Shown here: piece by piece, positions 21,404-30,376 of the stretch
Layout: each line of letters opens with the position of its first letter
Position numbering within the stretch: position 1 is the first letter of the stretch
The notes under the pieces: generated by a model
Seen by the model: the letters and a program-made list of their open reading frames with translations, nothing else
What the model was told of the DNA's origin: nothing
The model's database searches: none
Assembly (NCBI RefSeq): GCF_000317535.1
Contig: NC_019757.1
Location: 5,917,501 to 5,981,500 of the forward strand
Direction of reading: 5' to 3'
DNA length: 64,000 nucleotides
Source: Cylindrospermum stagnale PCC 7417
GTDB lineage: Bacteria; Cyanobacteriota; Cyanobacteriia; Cyanobacteriales; Nostocaceae
Program-made: the position numbers and the translations under genes

Positions 21404-21700
21404 CTACTGTGCTGTTTGCGTGAGTGGTTTTAGTTTGTGAGCCAATTGCGACTTTTTCCTGGCCCCGTTGTTGGGGTGAAGGATACCCCGCTTTACAGCT
21501 TTATCGATTTTGCTGTAAGCCTCGGATATCCGAGCCTGTACTTCTTGTTGTGATTCTGGGGTAGGATTAGCCTTATGGACTTCAACAGCACTGAGGTATT
21601 TTTTCATCAGCGTTTTTACTGCTGATTTGTAAGTTTTATTACGCAGCCGATTGCGTTCTGCGATTTGGGCGCGCTTGAGAGCAGACTTTGTATTCGCCAC
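21404..21700 (-). CDS. rpsT: 30S ribosomal protein S20
   Basis: The 98-residue basic helical protein starts [21 protein letters not shown], the classic S20 start. GTG at 21700 is taken as start; an in-frame ATG at 21733 would add the non-homologous [12 protein letters not shown]20 binds 16S rRNA early in 30S assembly. The gene is 48 bp upstream of tatD on the same strand and may be co-transcribed with it. Confidence 0.95.
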   Translation of the reverse strand: MANTKSALKRAQIAERNRLRNKTYKSAVKTLMKKYLSAVEVHKANPTPESQQEVQARISEAYSKIDKAVKRGILHPNNGARKKSQLAHKLKPLTQTAQ

Positions 21701-22257
21701 GGTCAATTCCAAAAAGACTATTAATATGTACACACACTACTAGACTTACTAATATAGCATCCATATTGCCAATATTAGAATTTCTGCAAATAAATTCTCC
21801 TGCTGATTTTTTCACCGAAGATGCTGAGGAACTAAGATTACGACAAAGTGTGCAGGTCTGCTCTCTTAATAAAATCCTCACCAAGCCGCATTTGAGCTAA
21901 CTTATAGTTTCCTTGTGGACTGTCCCCAGCAATGGACCTACAGGCTGACTACTTAGTACTCACCGCCGAGCGTACCAGATTGACAGCAGTATTCAAATAA
22001 CAGTTAATCTGCACGCAGCACGAGCACCCCCAAAATTAAGGTTGTGTCGTTAACCCAGGAAATGAGTTAGAATAAGTTACTCGAATAATTATAGTAATCC
22101 CAACTCACCATCACCTAAGCAACCGGTGCATCTGCTAATTCAGTCCGTCCCCAAATGAGGATGTATTGTCACAAGCAATGTAGAGACCCGATATCTCGTG
22201 TGTCTACAAATCTCAGGGAATAAAATCGGAAAATCAGCAAAATTTATACTCAAACCA

Positions 22258-22584
22258 TACCCCGATTAAACCAGGGGTCTGGAGATGCAAACACATCGGC
22301 TGCACCCCACAGGGAGTGAAGGGTGGGTTTTCAGGGTAGTAAGAGGAGGTATACCCACTCCTGCCGTAGCCTAACAGGCTGACCCTGGCGGTCAGTCTGT
22401 TAGGCTGATCGGACTAAGAAACGGCGACGAATTCAGCAACCCTTGTGCTGACAACCTTGAGAGTATCAAAAAAATCCAGGTTAAGCTAGAGAAGAGGATT
22501 AGGGTTAGCTCCCTCACATAGTGGGAAAAGAGCAAGACTGATTCTCAAGCGGGAAAATTATAATTTTGGCATTGTCCTTACTCC
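22258..22584 (+). promoter_or_regulatory. Structured leader or small RNA upstream of hisD
   Basis: A very stable hairpin lies at 22368-22406: outer arms AGCCTAACAG/CTGTTAGGCT (10 bp), one mismatch, inner arms CTGACC/GGTCAG (6 bp) and a 5-nt loop. Just before it are smaller hairpins, such as CCAG/CTGG near 22272-22283 and AGGAG/CTCCT near 22345-22363. Such density suggests a folded RNA of about 150 nt, either the hisD 5' leader or an independent small RNA. No known riboswitch pattern was recognised. The remaining part of the 850-bp rpsT-hisD spacer shows no gene. Confidence 0.5.
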
Positions 22585-23886
22585 ATGCTGCGAATCATTA
22601 CTCAGCAGGCAGACGTTAGCGCAGAACTACAACGTATCTGCGATCGCACCCACGATGAACAGGTGCTTCACAAAGAAGCAACGGTGCGGGAAGTGTTGCA
22701 AGCGGTGAAGCGCCAAGGCGATAAAGCTGTATTGCACTACACAGCCGAATTCGATCACCAAACCCTGAAGCCAGAAGAACTGCGTGTTTCTGGTTCAGAA
22801 CTGGATGCAGCCTACCAACAGGTGTCGAAGGAGTTGCTTCAGGCGATTCGGCTGGCTTGCCGCCAAATTGAAGCGTTTCACCGTCAGCGCGTACCGAAAA
22901 GCTGGATACACTTTGGCGATGATGAAGTAGTACTGGGCAAACGCTACACCCCTGTAGACCGGGCGGGTTTATATGTACCTGGCGGTCGCGCTGCCTATCC
23001 CAGTACTGTGTTGATGAATGGGATTCCGGCCAAGGTAGCTGGTGTTCCCCGTGTGGTGATGGTGACACCACCAGGAGTAGGAAAAGCAATTAACCCAGCA
23101 GTCCTGGTAGCTGCCCAAGAAGCAGGGGTGCAAGAAATTTATCGCGTTGGGGGGGCGCAAGCTGTTGCCGCTTTAGCCTACGGCACAGAAACGATTCCGA
23201 AAGTAAATGTGATTACTGGGCCTGGTAACATTTATGTCACTTTAGCTAAAAAACTTGTCTATGGCACCGTAGGCATTGATTCTTTGGCAGGACCCAGCGA
23301 AGTCCTAATTATTGCCGATGAGCACGCAAATCCTGTAAATGTTGCCGCTGACTTGTTGGCCCAAGCCGAACATGACCCAATGGCGGCAGCGATTTTGTTG
23401 ACGACGGATGCTGCATTAGCGAAGAACGTGCAAGTAGCTGTGGAAAGACAACTAGTAGATCACCCAAGGCGCATAGACACAGAAAAAGCGATCGCTCACT
23501 ACGGCTTGATTGTTGTTGTGGAATCCCTGGAAGCAGCAGCAGAACTCTCAAATGAATTTGCCCCTGAACACCTAGAGTTAGAAATCAAAGACCCTTGGTC
23601 TCTAATTCCCCAAATTCGGCATGCCGGGGCCATCTTCTTGGGTTACTCTACACCAGAAGCCGTAGGAGACTATTTGGCAGGTCCTAACCATACCTTGCCT
23701 ACTTCTGGCGCCGCCCGTTATGCTTCAGCATTAGGTGTGGAAACTTTCCTGAAACACTCTAGTATTATTCAATACTCACAAACCGCACTGCAAAAGGTAG
23801 CTGGTGCCATTAACGTACTAGCAACTGCTGAGGGCTTGCCTTCCCACGCCGATTCAGTACGACGCCGAATTCAGCAAGAGGAGTGA
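22585..23886 (+). CDS. hisD: Histidinol dehydrogenase
   Basis: The 433-aa enzyme catalyses the last two steps of histidine synthesis, NAD-dependent oxidation of L-histidinol to L-histidine through the aldehyde. Visible family motifs are PGGRAAYPSTVLMN, VGGAQAVAALAYGT, GPGNIYV, AGPSEVLI, LAQAEHDP (zinc-site Gln/His), NEFAPEHLEL (catalytic Glu-His) and GPNHTLPTSGAAR. Length and motifs are normal. It stands alone, as his genes usually do in cyanobacteria. The long structured region upstream could regulate it. Confidence 0.97.
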   Translation: MLRIITQQADVSAELQRICDRTHDEQVLHKEATVREVLQAVKRQGDKAVLHYTAEFDHQTLKPEELRVSGSELDAAYQQVSKELLQAIRLACRQIEAFHRQRVPKSWIHFGDDEVVLGKRYTPVDRAGLYVPGGRAAYPSTVLMNGIPAKVAGVPRVVMVTPPGVGKAINPAVLVAAQEAGVQEIYRVGGAQAVAALAYGTETIPKVNVITGPGNIYVTLAKKLVYGTVGIDSLAGPSEVLIIADEHANPVNVAADLLAQAEHDPMAAAILLTTDAALAKNVQVAVERQLVDHPRRIDTEKAIAHYGLIVVVESLEAAAELSNEFAPEHLELEIKDPWSLIPQIRHAGAIFLGYSTPEAVGDYLAGPNHTLPTSGAARYASALGVETFLKHSSIIQYSQTALQKVAGAINVLATAEGLPSHADSVRRRIQQEE

Positions 23887-24221
23887 TTTGGAATGCTTGG
23901 TTTTTTCCTATACTGTTGTCAAAAGTCTGTGAAGATGCGAACTAAGATCGCATCTGGGAAATTGTTTGTCTAGCTAGCAAATAATATGATACCTTGAGGC
24001 TCACGGGAATGATTGGCTCAACTTATGAGCCTTGCACCGCTTGCGTAAGCTACCCTGAAGTTGGCTGTGGTTAATAAATAAAACTACAGTTCGGGGAGGA
24101 GAGAAACGTGCAAGACCTCAGTAGGGGCAACCCGAAAGGGCTGTGTTCAGGCCAATAATCTCTCTGGCTTTAGTCAGGGAGAGTCTACAGTCAGGGGTCT
24201 ACTCTTGAGGAGACGAGAGCA
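23887..24221. other. hisD-usp spacer with short inverted repeats
   Basis: No gene is seen. The inverted repeat GGCTCA/TGAGCC lies near 24013-24029. Closer to the usp start there is a purine- and CTC-rich stretch with imperfect pairs (ctctctgg near 24162 with cagggagag near 24176). This could be a 5' leader of the usp gene, but I cannot identify it. Confidence 0.3.
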
Positions 24222-24653
24222 GTGGTAAAGACTATTTTGGTAGCTTTGGATGGCTCGGAAATATCAGAACGAGTAATTCAGACTTTAGATGATTTGGTGC
24301 TGCCAACAGACACCAACGTGATTCTCTGCCATGTGTTTCCCACGTCAGAGTCAGAGATGGAACTACCCGCTGATCGCCCCCTTGCCGAGTCACCAACATT
24401 TTCTTATTTCCATATTGAAAAACAGCTGCAATCCTACCAGGAAAAATTGTCAGTCAACAGTGAATTAGAGCTTGTAACTGGCGATCCTGCTGACGAGATT
24501 ATTCGTCTTGCCAATATATACTCGGCAGATTTAGTGATCATTGGGAGTCGCGGGTTAACTGGGATGAAGCGAATTGTCCAGGGTTCTGTTAGTAGCCAAG
24601 TGGTGGAAGAGGCTGATTGTTCAGTACTAGTGGTGAAACCAAGTAAGAATTAA
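24222..24653 (+). CDS. Universal stress protein (UspA family)
   Basis: The 143-aa protein starts with GTG (MVKTILVALDGSE) and carries the ATP-binding signature of the family, G-x2-G-x9-G-S, in GSRGLTGMKRIVQGSVSS near the C-terminus. The fold is Rossmann-like and such proteins act in stress adaptation as dimers in the cytoplasm. Tga-ggagacgag before the GTG can serve as ribosome site. Single gene; function beyond the family is not evident. Confidence 0.92.
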   Translation: MVKTILVALDGSEISERVIQTLDDLVLPTDTNVILCHVFPTSESEMELPADRPLAESPTFSYFHIEKQLQSYQEKLSVNSELELVTGDPADEIIRLANIYSADLVIIGSRGLTGMKRIVQGSVSSQVVEEADCSVLVVKPSKN

Positions 24654-24745
24654 AAATTGGCAACCCGCCTTGTCCGCTTGTGCGGGTTCAATCAAGCCTA
24701 GCTAGAGACGTGAAGAACATCACGCCTCTAAATCCGTTGGCTATC

Positions 24746-25132
24746 TCAATGTACTTGAGTTGCCAAAAACTGACGTAAGCTTAACAAACTCAGGGTTTGA
24801 CCCAAATTCAGGGGCAGAATCGATATTCCTTCTAGGTGGGACTGCACCCAACCATCGCCCCAGTACCATTCGTGAAACCCGTCAATGCCGCCACTGAGTA
24901 GCAAGCGCAGGCAGTTAGTTTTTGCCACGGACACTTGATGATAAATCGGGACTGGCCCAGTCCATGTAGTAAACTGAAATCCTGGTTGCAGTTCTTCAGG
25001 CATTCCTGGGGCAAAGCGTTGCCCTAAGAGCCATTTTTCTAGTTGCACTGGACGCAGTACACTGTCGTGAATTGCATCGGCTGATGCTTCAATTTCGATT
25101 CGTAGTTGGCTTTGTTGAAAAGTACCCAGCAT
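24746..25132 (-). CDS. SRPBCC-like (START/Bet v1-fold) hypothetical protein, 128 aa
   Basis: The pattern LRIEIEASADAIHDSVLRPVQLEKWLLGQRF, then PGFQFTTWTGPVPIYHQV, resembles SRPBCC proteins, in which an N-terminal strand-helix is followed by a curved sheet around a hydrophobic cavity for lipids or other ligands. The C-terminal helix (LLSLRQFLATQV) also fits. It is divergent from hslO. Ligand and role are unknown and the family call is by pattern only. Confidence 0.6.
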   Translation of the reverse strand: MLGTFQQSQLRIEIEASADAIHDSVLRPVQLEKWLLGQRFAPGMPEELQPGFQFTTWTGPVPIYHQVSVAKTNCLRLLLSGGIDGFHEWYWGDGWVQSHLEGISILPLNLGQTLSLLSLRQFLATQVH

Positions 25133-25281
25133 GTTTGGATAATTGCCTCAAGGGGAAAAATCATTGGTGAACCGTATTTCTAATATTGCAAATATAATTA
25201 CTGGTGATCACCACGTCACTTTTCTACCATTCGAGAACTTAGAATAGAAAAGTGTACTTGTTAAGAAATGTAAGGTTATTC

Positions 25282-26187
25282 ATGGCGGATCAGTTAATTC
25301 GTGCCACGGCGGCCGATAGTGGGATTCGTGCAGTAGGTGTGATCACCACACGCTTAACAGAAGAAGCACGGCAGCGTCACAAGCTTTCCTATGTGGCGAC
25401 GGCAGCACTTGGTCGGTCTATGGCAGCCGGCTTGTTGATGGCTTCTAGTATGAAGCGAGTGGGGTCTAGGGTCAACGTCCGGGTGAAAGGCGACGGTCCT
25501 TTGGGTGGCATACTGGTAGATGCAGGGTTAGATGGCACAGTACGTGGCTATGTACAAAACCCATCTGTGGAACTGCCTCCCAATGCCAAAGGTAAGCTAG
25601 ACGTTGGCGGTGCAGTAGGTAGCGGCTACCTCTACGTTGTCCGGGATATCGGTTACGGCTTTCCTTACTCTAGTACAGTTGAACTTGTTTCTGGTGAAAT
25701 TGGCGATGACGTGGCTCATTACCTGGTGAATTCCGAACAAACACCTTCAGCTCTGGTTTTAGGTGTCTTCGTGGGGGCAGGTGGAGTCACATCTGCTGGA
25801 GGTTTACTGATACAAGTATTGCCCAAAGCTGCTAGAGATGAAGCTTTAGTTGCAACTCTAGAATCACGGGTAGCTGGTTTGGCGGGATTTACGCCTTTGT
25901 TGCAAGCTGGGAAGACTTTGACAGAAATCTTTGGTGATCTACTGGGAGATATGGGGCTGCATATATTTCCGGAACGCCAGATGCTACGCTTCCACTGTGG
26001 TTGCTCTTTTGACCGCGTGCTAGGGGCACTTAAGATCTTAGGAGAAGCGGAACTACAAGACATGATGATCAAAGATGATGGTGCTGAGGCAACTTGTGAA
26101 TTTTGTAACAGTGTTTACCAGGCAAGTAGCGATGATCTAGCTCAACTAATTGTTGATTTGCAAGAGTCATCTTCAGTTTCAGGATAA
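25282..26187 (+). CDS. hslO: Redox-regulated chaperone Hsp33
   Basis: The start at 25282 (MADQLIRATAADSGIRAV) fits homologues; a longer frame from 25252 adds ten unrelated residues. The 301-aa product has the Hsp33 body (LGRSMAAGLLMASSMK, VKGDGPLGGILVDAG) and the C-terminal redox zinc centre with CGC and CEFC. Oxidation of these four Cys releases zinc and activates holdase activity in the cytoplasm. Normal length. Confidence 0.95.
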   Translation: MADQLIRATAADSGIRAVGVITTRLTEEARQRHKLSYVATAALGRSMAAGLLMASSMKRVGSRVNVRVKGDGPLGGILVDAGLDGTVRGYVQNPSVELPPNAKGKLDVGGAVGSGYLYVVRDIGYGFPYSSTVELVSGEIGDDVAHYLVNSEQTPSALVLGVFVGAGGVTSAGGLLIQVLPKAARDEALVATLESRVAGLAGFTPLLQAGKTLTEIFGDLLGDMGLHIFPERQMLRFHCGCSFDRVLGALKILGEAELQDMMIKDDGAEATCEFCNSVYQASSDDLAQLIVDLQESSSVSG

Positions 26188-26359
26188 AGTATAAAACAAT
26201 ACTAATTCTTGGAATTGTTAATGCTATCTGTGGGGATAGGTGAATATAGCGGCTTGATTGGGCAGTTAAGATATCTTAGCGGTTTTTTTGATTAGCTATG
26301 TATTTCTTAACTGTTTCCGAATTGTAGTATCTTAGATTTATCTTCCAAGAGGTTGAAGG

Positions 26360-26985
26360 ATGCTAGTTTTAGAGGCTGAGTTAAAAGGTAGACTAAGTCA
26401 GTACAATGCTTTAAATGAAGCGATTTGGACTGCCTCGTTCATCTGCGACCAAGCCTTGAGATACTGGCAGGATCAGCAAGGTGTTAGTAATAACGTCCTG
26501 CAACAACTGTGTGCAATATTAGCTCAAGAGTTTACCTGGGCTGGGAAACTAAATTCAATGGCTCCTGGTGCTGATGCTGATAGAGCAGGTTTTGCAATCA
26601 AGGGTTTCCATAGCAACTGCCTAGCTAAAAAGCTACTAAATATTGGCTACCCACAATCAGAGAAAATGGGGTCATTCCGTCGAACACAAAAGTTATGGGT
26701 GGAAGCTTTCAGATGACAAAAAATATCTGATTTTCAAGCTTTGGGTTCAAGGCAGGAAAATTTAAGCTGATTGGTACTGGTAACTTAAGCTTTTATACCC
26801 CACAGCAAATCAAATCGGTTTCTGTCGCAGGCGACTGGCAAACTCTAAGGGTGGGGAAACTCCTGAGCATAAGTTGGCTGTTGAAAAGGAGAATCCCCAT
26901 GATTGAATTTGTGGGAGCATCATTAAGGCAAAAATGGAATTATCGGTCGCCAACAGATCGCTATTCAATTATTTTGGTGTGAGAG
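26360..26985 (+). pseudogene. Remnant of an IS200/IS605-type tnpB (RNA-guided nuclease family) gene
   Basis: An open frame at 26360-26716 encodes the N-terminus of TnpB (MLVLEAELKG..., YNALNEAIWTASFICDQALRYW, AGKLNSMAPGADADRAGFAI). After its stop, other frames continue with TnpB-like pieces: LIGTGNLSFYTPQQIKSV near 26768-26820 and the C-terminal GETPEHKLAVEKENP near 26856-26900. The central RuvC-like catalytic part is absent, so the gene suffered a large internal deletion plus frameshifts and is dead. No tnpA is seen next to it. Confidence 0.75.
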
Positions 26986-29106
26986 ATGACAGAGCGGGAT
27001 ACTCCAGACAGTTGGCCTCCAACCGGAGCAAGAGAGCCAGATCCAAATAAAAGATTATCCCGAACAGAACAATTCGGTGAAACTCAAGCATTTGGTGTCC
27101 CAGCTACTGGTTCTACCTCTAAGTCAGTAAAGCGGCGAAAAAAAACTAATCCCCTAAGTCCTGCGGACAGGCTACGCCAAAGCGAAGCGTCTCGTAGAGA
27201 AGGATTACCTATAAATAGTCATTCAGAAGAAAATTCCCAACTCAGTAAGATTACGGCGAAATTACCCCGCTGGATGAAAAGCTGGGTGTTGTGGTCAGTA
27301 ATGCTAACGTTGATTCCCGGTAGCATAGGATTTCTGGCGATGGCTATGTTGCTGAAGCTGCCATCTGCCCCTAACTGCCCGGCGATTTTTTGGCCCTTGG
27401 CTAGTGCCTCGGTAAGGCTACACTGCGCTCAGTTGGCGGCTTCTAAGCAGACGGTGAACGACCTACTACAAGCGATCGCCCTGGTGAAGCAACTGCCATC
27501 AGATCATCCCCTGCGGGGAGAAATTGATCGCTTTTTAGAACAATGGTCACGGGATATTTTACAGCTAGCGGATCAGAGTTTTCAGTCGGGGGAATTAGAG
27601 GAAGCGATCGCTACTGCCCGCCTGATCCCAGAAGGAATGGCCAATGGTCAATTAGTAGATGAGCAAATCACCAAATGGCAGTCCATCTGGTCGAAGGCAG
27701 AAGGAATCTACCAAGAGGCCCGAAAAGAACTGGGGGAAAGGCACTGGCAATCGGCATTTATGCTGTCTGCCAGATTGCTACGGGTGGACAATAAATTTTG
27801 GTCGGGTACTAAGTACGATCAATTGAATCGCCTAATTGCCTCAGCGCGGGAAGATGGCGACAAGCTAGGCAAAGCCGAAAGTCTAGCTGACAGCGGCGTA
27901 GTCAATAATTTACTAGAAGCTATCAAGCTAGCTGAGTCGATTGGCCAGGAAAGTTCCCTTCATCAAAAAGCTCAGGAGTTGATTCCCGTATTTGGACGCA
28001 AGATGCTGGATTTGGCGCAGTCCAAGATGAAAAGGCGAGATGCGGATGCAGCGCTGGAGATTGCTAGACAAATTCCGGAAATTACGAAATTGCAGCCGGA
28101 AATCGATGACTTTATCGCTTTGAGTGAAGCCCAAAGAAGTGCTTGGATCGGCAGTATTTCTGGTTTAGAGGAAGCTATCTCCCAGGCACAACAAATTAAT
28201 GCTTCTAGGGCAGTTTATGATCAGGCACAACAACTGATTGCCCGTTGGCAGTTGGAAATTGAAGCTGTTTCCCGCCTAGACAAAGCACGAACCTTGGCCA
28301 GCCTGGGAACAGTCAATGATTTAACAGCAGCGATCGCCGAAGCGCAGGTGATCCCTGCTAGTAACCCCCGCGCCTCAGAAGCTAGGCAAGATGTGGGGCG
28401 TTGGCGATCGCAAGTCGAGACAATCGAAGACCAGCCTTACTTGGATCGCGCTCAACAAATAGCCCTTTTAGAGGATGTTAACTCCTTGCAAGCGGCGATC
28501 GCCGAAGCTAGTCAAATCCGCAATGGTCGTGCGTTGTATCCAGAAGCAAAAAAACAAATTCGCACTTGGACGGGGAAGATTCAGCGCATTCAAGACCAAC
28601 CCTACTTGGATCAAGCACGCGCACTGGCTGAGAGTGGTGATCTACCCGCTGCCATTAACACAGCCCAGCAACTGGCATCATCGGGACGGGCACTTTCTGG
28701 TGAGGCACAAGGGGCTATAGATGACTGGCAAAGACAAATTCGTGGTAAAGAAAACTGGAAGAAAGCGCGGGAAGTGGCACTTGCTGGCACGCCTCAAGCC
28801 TTAGTTGAGGCTATACAGTTGGCAGATCGGGTATCAGTACGTAGCATCTTACGTATGGATGTGAATATCGCCATTGACCAATGGAGTCAACAATTATTAG
28901 AATTAGCACGCTCTCAAAGTGAGTCTGATATCACCAAGGCTATTGAGATTGCTAAATCGATTCCCCGTGGTAATGCTACTTACAGAGAGGCTCAAGCGCA
29001 AATTCGGACTTGGCGGGAATTTCTCAATCCTCAGCCTGTACCTGAAGCTGCACCTGAACCTGAACCCCAAGAATCCCAGCCATCACCAACTAGCACCGAG
29101 CAGTAA
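26986..29106 (+). CDS. Large helical membrane protein with repeated segments, 706 aa
   Basis: The N-terminal about 95 residues are hydrophilic and disordered, followed by one membrane segment (about 102-124, VLWSVMLTLIPGSIGFLAMAMLL). The rest is helical with several repeats of a unit of about 50 residues (LDKARTLASLGTVNDLTAAIAEAQVI, ...QPYLDRAQQIALLEDVNSLQAAIAEASQI). The C-terminus is Pro/Glu-rich. Such proteins are conserved in cyanobacteria and are sometimes labelled as chromosome-segregation ATPases, but no ATPase motif is seen. A dispersed repeat is inserted in frame at about 27162-27203. Confidence 0.8.
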   Translation: MTERDTPDSWPPTGAREPDPNKRLSRTEQFGETQAFGVPATGSTSKSVKRRKKTNPLSPADRLRQSEASRREGLPINSHSEENSQLSKITAKLPRWMKSWVLWSVMLTLIPGSIGFLAMAMLLKLPSAPNCPAIFWPLASASVRLHCAQLAASKQTVNDLLQAIALVKQLPSDHPLRGEIDRFLEQWSRDILQLADQSFQSGELEEAIATARLIPEGMANGQLVDEQITKWQSIWSKAEGIYQEARKELGERHWQSAFMLSARLLRVDNKFWSGTKYDQLNRLIASAREDGDKLGKAESLADSGVVNNLLEAIKLAESIGQESSLHQKAQELIPVFGRKMLDLAQSKMKRRDADAALEIARQIPEITKLQPEIDDFIALSEAQRSAWIGSISGLEEAISQAQQINASRAVYDQAQQLIARWQLEIEAVSRLDKARTLASLGTVNDLTAAIAEAQVIPASNPRASEARQDVGRWRSQVETIEDQPYLDRAQQIALLEDVNSLQAAIAEASQIRNGRALYPEAKKQIRTWTGKIQRIQDQPYLDQARALAESGDLPAAINTAQQLASSGRALSGEAQGAIDDWQRQIRGKENWKKAREVALAGTPQALVEAIQLADRVSVRSILRMDVNIAIDQWSQQLLELARSQSESDITKAIEIAKSIPRGNATYREAQAQIRTWREFLNPQPVPEAAPEPEPQESQPSPTSTEQ

Positions 29107-29150
29107 GAAAAGAAAACACCATTCTCTAGATTTTACATCATCCTTGTAAG

Positions 29151-29428
29151 TAGGGGCACAGCAATGCTCATGAGTGTCAACTTAAGGTGAAACCCTTGTA
29201 ATGGCGTTATATCAAACTTATTCAATTACCAACCAATCCAGAAGAACCCCACCCCGGTTTTGCTGACGCAAAACCTCCCCTCCCCCGCAACAAAAGTTTT
29301 TCCTTTCCCCTCTCCTAAGAGGAGAGGGCTAGGGAGAGGTGGGGAGGGGATGGAGGGGTGGGGTCTTTCCGTGTGTGGGACAACGGTTTGAGCTTAAGTT
29401 GACACCAATAAGCAATGCTGTGCCCCTA
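29151..29428. mobile_element. MITE-like element with 36-bp terminal inverted repeats
   Basis: The 36-bp ends (29151-29186 and 29393-29428) are inverted copies matching at 32 of 36 positions; they begin TAGGGGCACAGCA and end GTGTCAACTTAAG. The 278-bp unit has no gene. Its middle holds a C/G-rich imperfect hairpin region (29245-29365) with CCCTCTCC/GGAGAGGG pairs. It fits a miniature inverted-repeat element moved by a transposase in trans. No clear target duplication could be set. Confidence 0.7.
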
Positions 29429-29438
29429 TCCCGCGAGT

Positions 29439-30068
29439 CTACAAATATTCTCTAACCCAAGTGCGGAAAGCGCGAGTTGTGGCAATTTGTCCAATCTTTT
29501 TACTTTCTTCGATAAATCGGGGAATTTCTTTGATTGATATAGGTGCAAATGTGGGGCTGATTTGAGTTTCTGAATATTGCCCATTTGCGAGAGTGTAAAT
29601 TCTTAATGTTGTTCCATTGAAGCGCCAAAATTCGGCAATTTCCATTGAAGCGTAAAGTTTCAGTTTGTCTATTTTAGGTCGGGAGTATTCTACTTCTAGT
29701 ACTAGGTCTGGAGGTGGGTCAAATGCTAAATCAATACTTTCTTTTTCTCGGACTAATAACTCGTTTTGGATATAATAACTGCTGTCTGGTTCAGCACCTG
29801 ATTCCAAGTCATCTCTTGTTAACGTTAGTGAACCAACCCGGTTAACTTCTAATCCTAACTCTTCACACAATACCCCAACGAAAACCTCAATTAGGCGGTT
29901 TGAGCTTTCGTGCGGCTTGAGAGGAGTCATAATTTCTATGGTTCCCTTGTCGTAAGCAATTCTGTTTGTGCGGTCTGAACCCATTTCAGCCAGCATGATT
30001 TTAAATGTCTGCCAGGTGATGTTTTCAAGTAAAACTCTGGTTTCTCCGGGTGTTGCTGTCGTTACCAT
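29439..30068 (-). CDS. Uma2 family (DUF820) restriction-fold protein
   Basis: The 209-aa protein fits the cyanobacterial Uma2/DUF820 family: MTPLKPHESSNRLIEVFV, GAEPDSSYYI, PDLVLEVEYSRPKIDKLKLYASMEIAEFWRF. The Asp and the ExE-like and Lys positions in PDLVLEVEYS correspond to the PD-(D/E)XK nuclease core. Members are highly multiplied in cyanobacteria and their targets are unknown. The start overlaps the preceding HicB-like gene by 44 bp, so the two are likely translated together. Confidence 0.88.
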   Translation of the reverse strand: MVTTATPGETRVLLENITWQTFKIMLAEMGSDRTNRIAYDKGTIEIMTPLKPHESSNRLIEVFVGVLCEELGLEVNRVGSLTLTRDDLESGAEPDSSYYIQNELLVREKESIDLAFDPPPDLVLEVEYSRPKIDKLKLYASMEIAEFWRFNGTTLRIYTLANGQYSETQISPTFAPISIKEIPRFIEESKKIGQIATTRAFRTWVREYL

Positions 30069-30291
30069 AGTTTATTTTTTTCACAGTTGGTAAATCGTGA
30101 AACTGAATATCATGATTATTTTCTTTTTCTAAATCTAATAATATCTTGGCTACATCTTCGGCAATCTCTATAGCTTCCTGTACTGTTTTACCTTCGGCAA
30201 CTAAACCCTGAAAATCATCACTGGTTGCCACAAAATATTCTTGCCCATCTTCAATAATTTTTTCAACTTTGAGTCTAATTAGTGTTTGCAT
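30025..30291 (-). CDS. HicB-like protein (type II antitoxin family), 88 aa
   Basis: The product has the HicB N-terminal fold pattern: DGQEYFVATSDDFQGLVAEGKTVQEAIEIAEDVAKILLDLEKE. HicB antitoxins pair with HicA RNase toxins, but no hicA is next to it; instead it overlaps the Uma2 gene downstream. It lacks a recognisable C-terminal DNA-binding domain. It may be an orphan or act with the Uma2 protein; this is inference. Confidence 0.75.
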   Translation of the reverse strand: MQTLIRLKVEKIIEDGQEYFVATSDDFQGLVAEGKTVQEAIEIAEDVAKILLDLEKENNHDIQFHDLPTVKKINYGNDSNTRRNQSFT

Positions 30292-30376
30292 TTACTTAAC
30301 CTTTTTAGCCAAAATCAATGTGAATGATTTTTCAAGTCTGCTACTACCGATTTTATAAAAACGTCCCCCTACAGAA

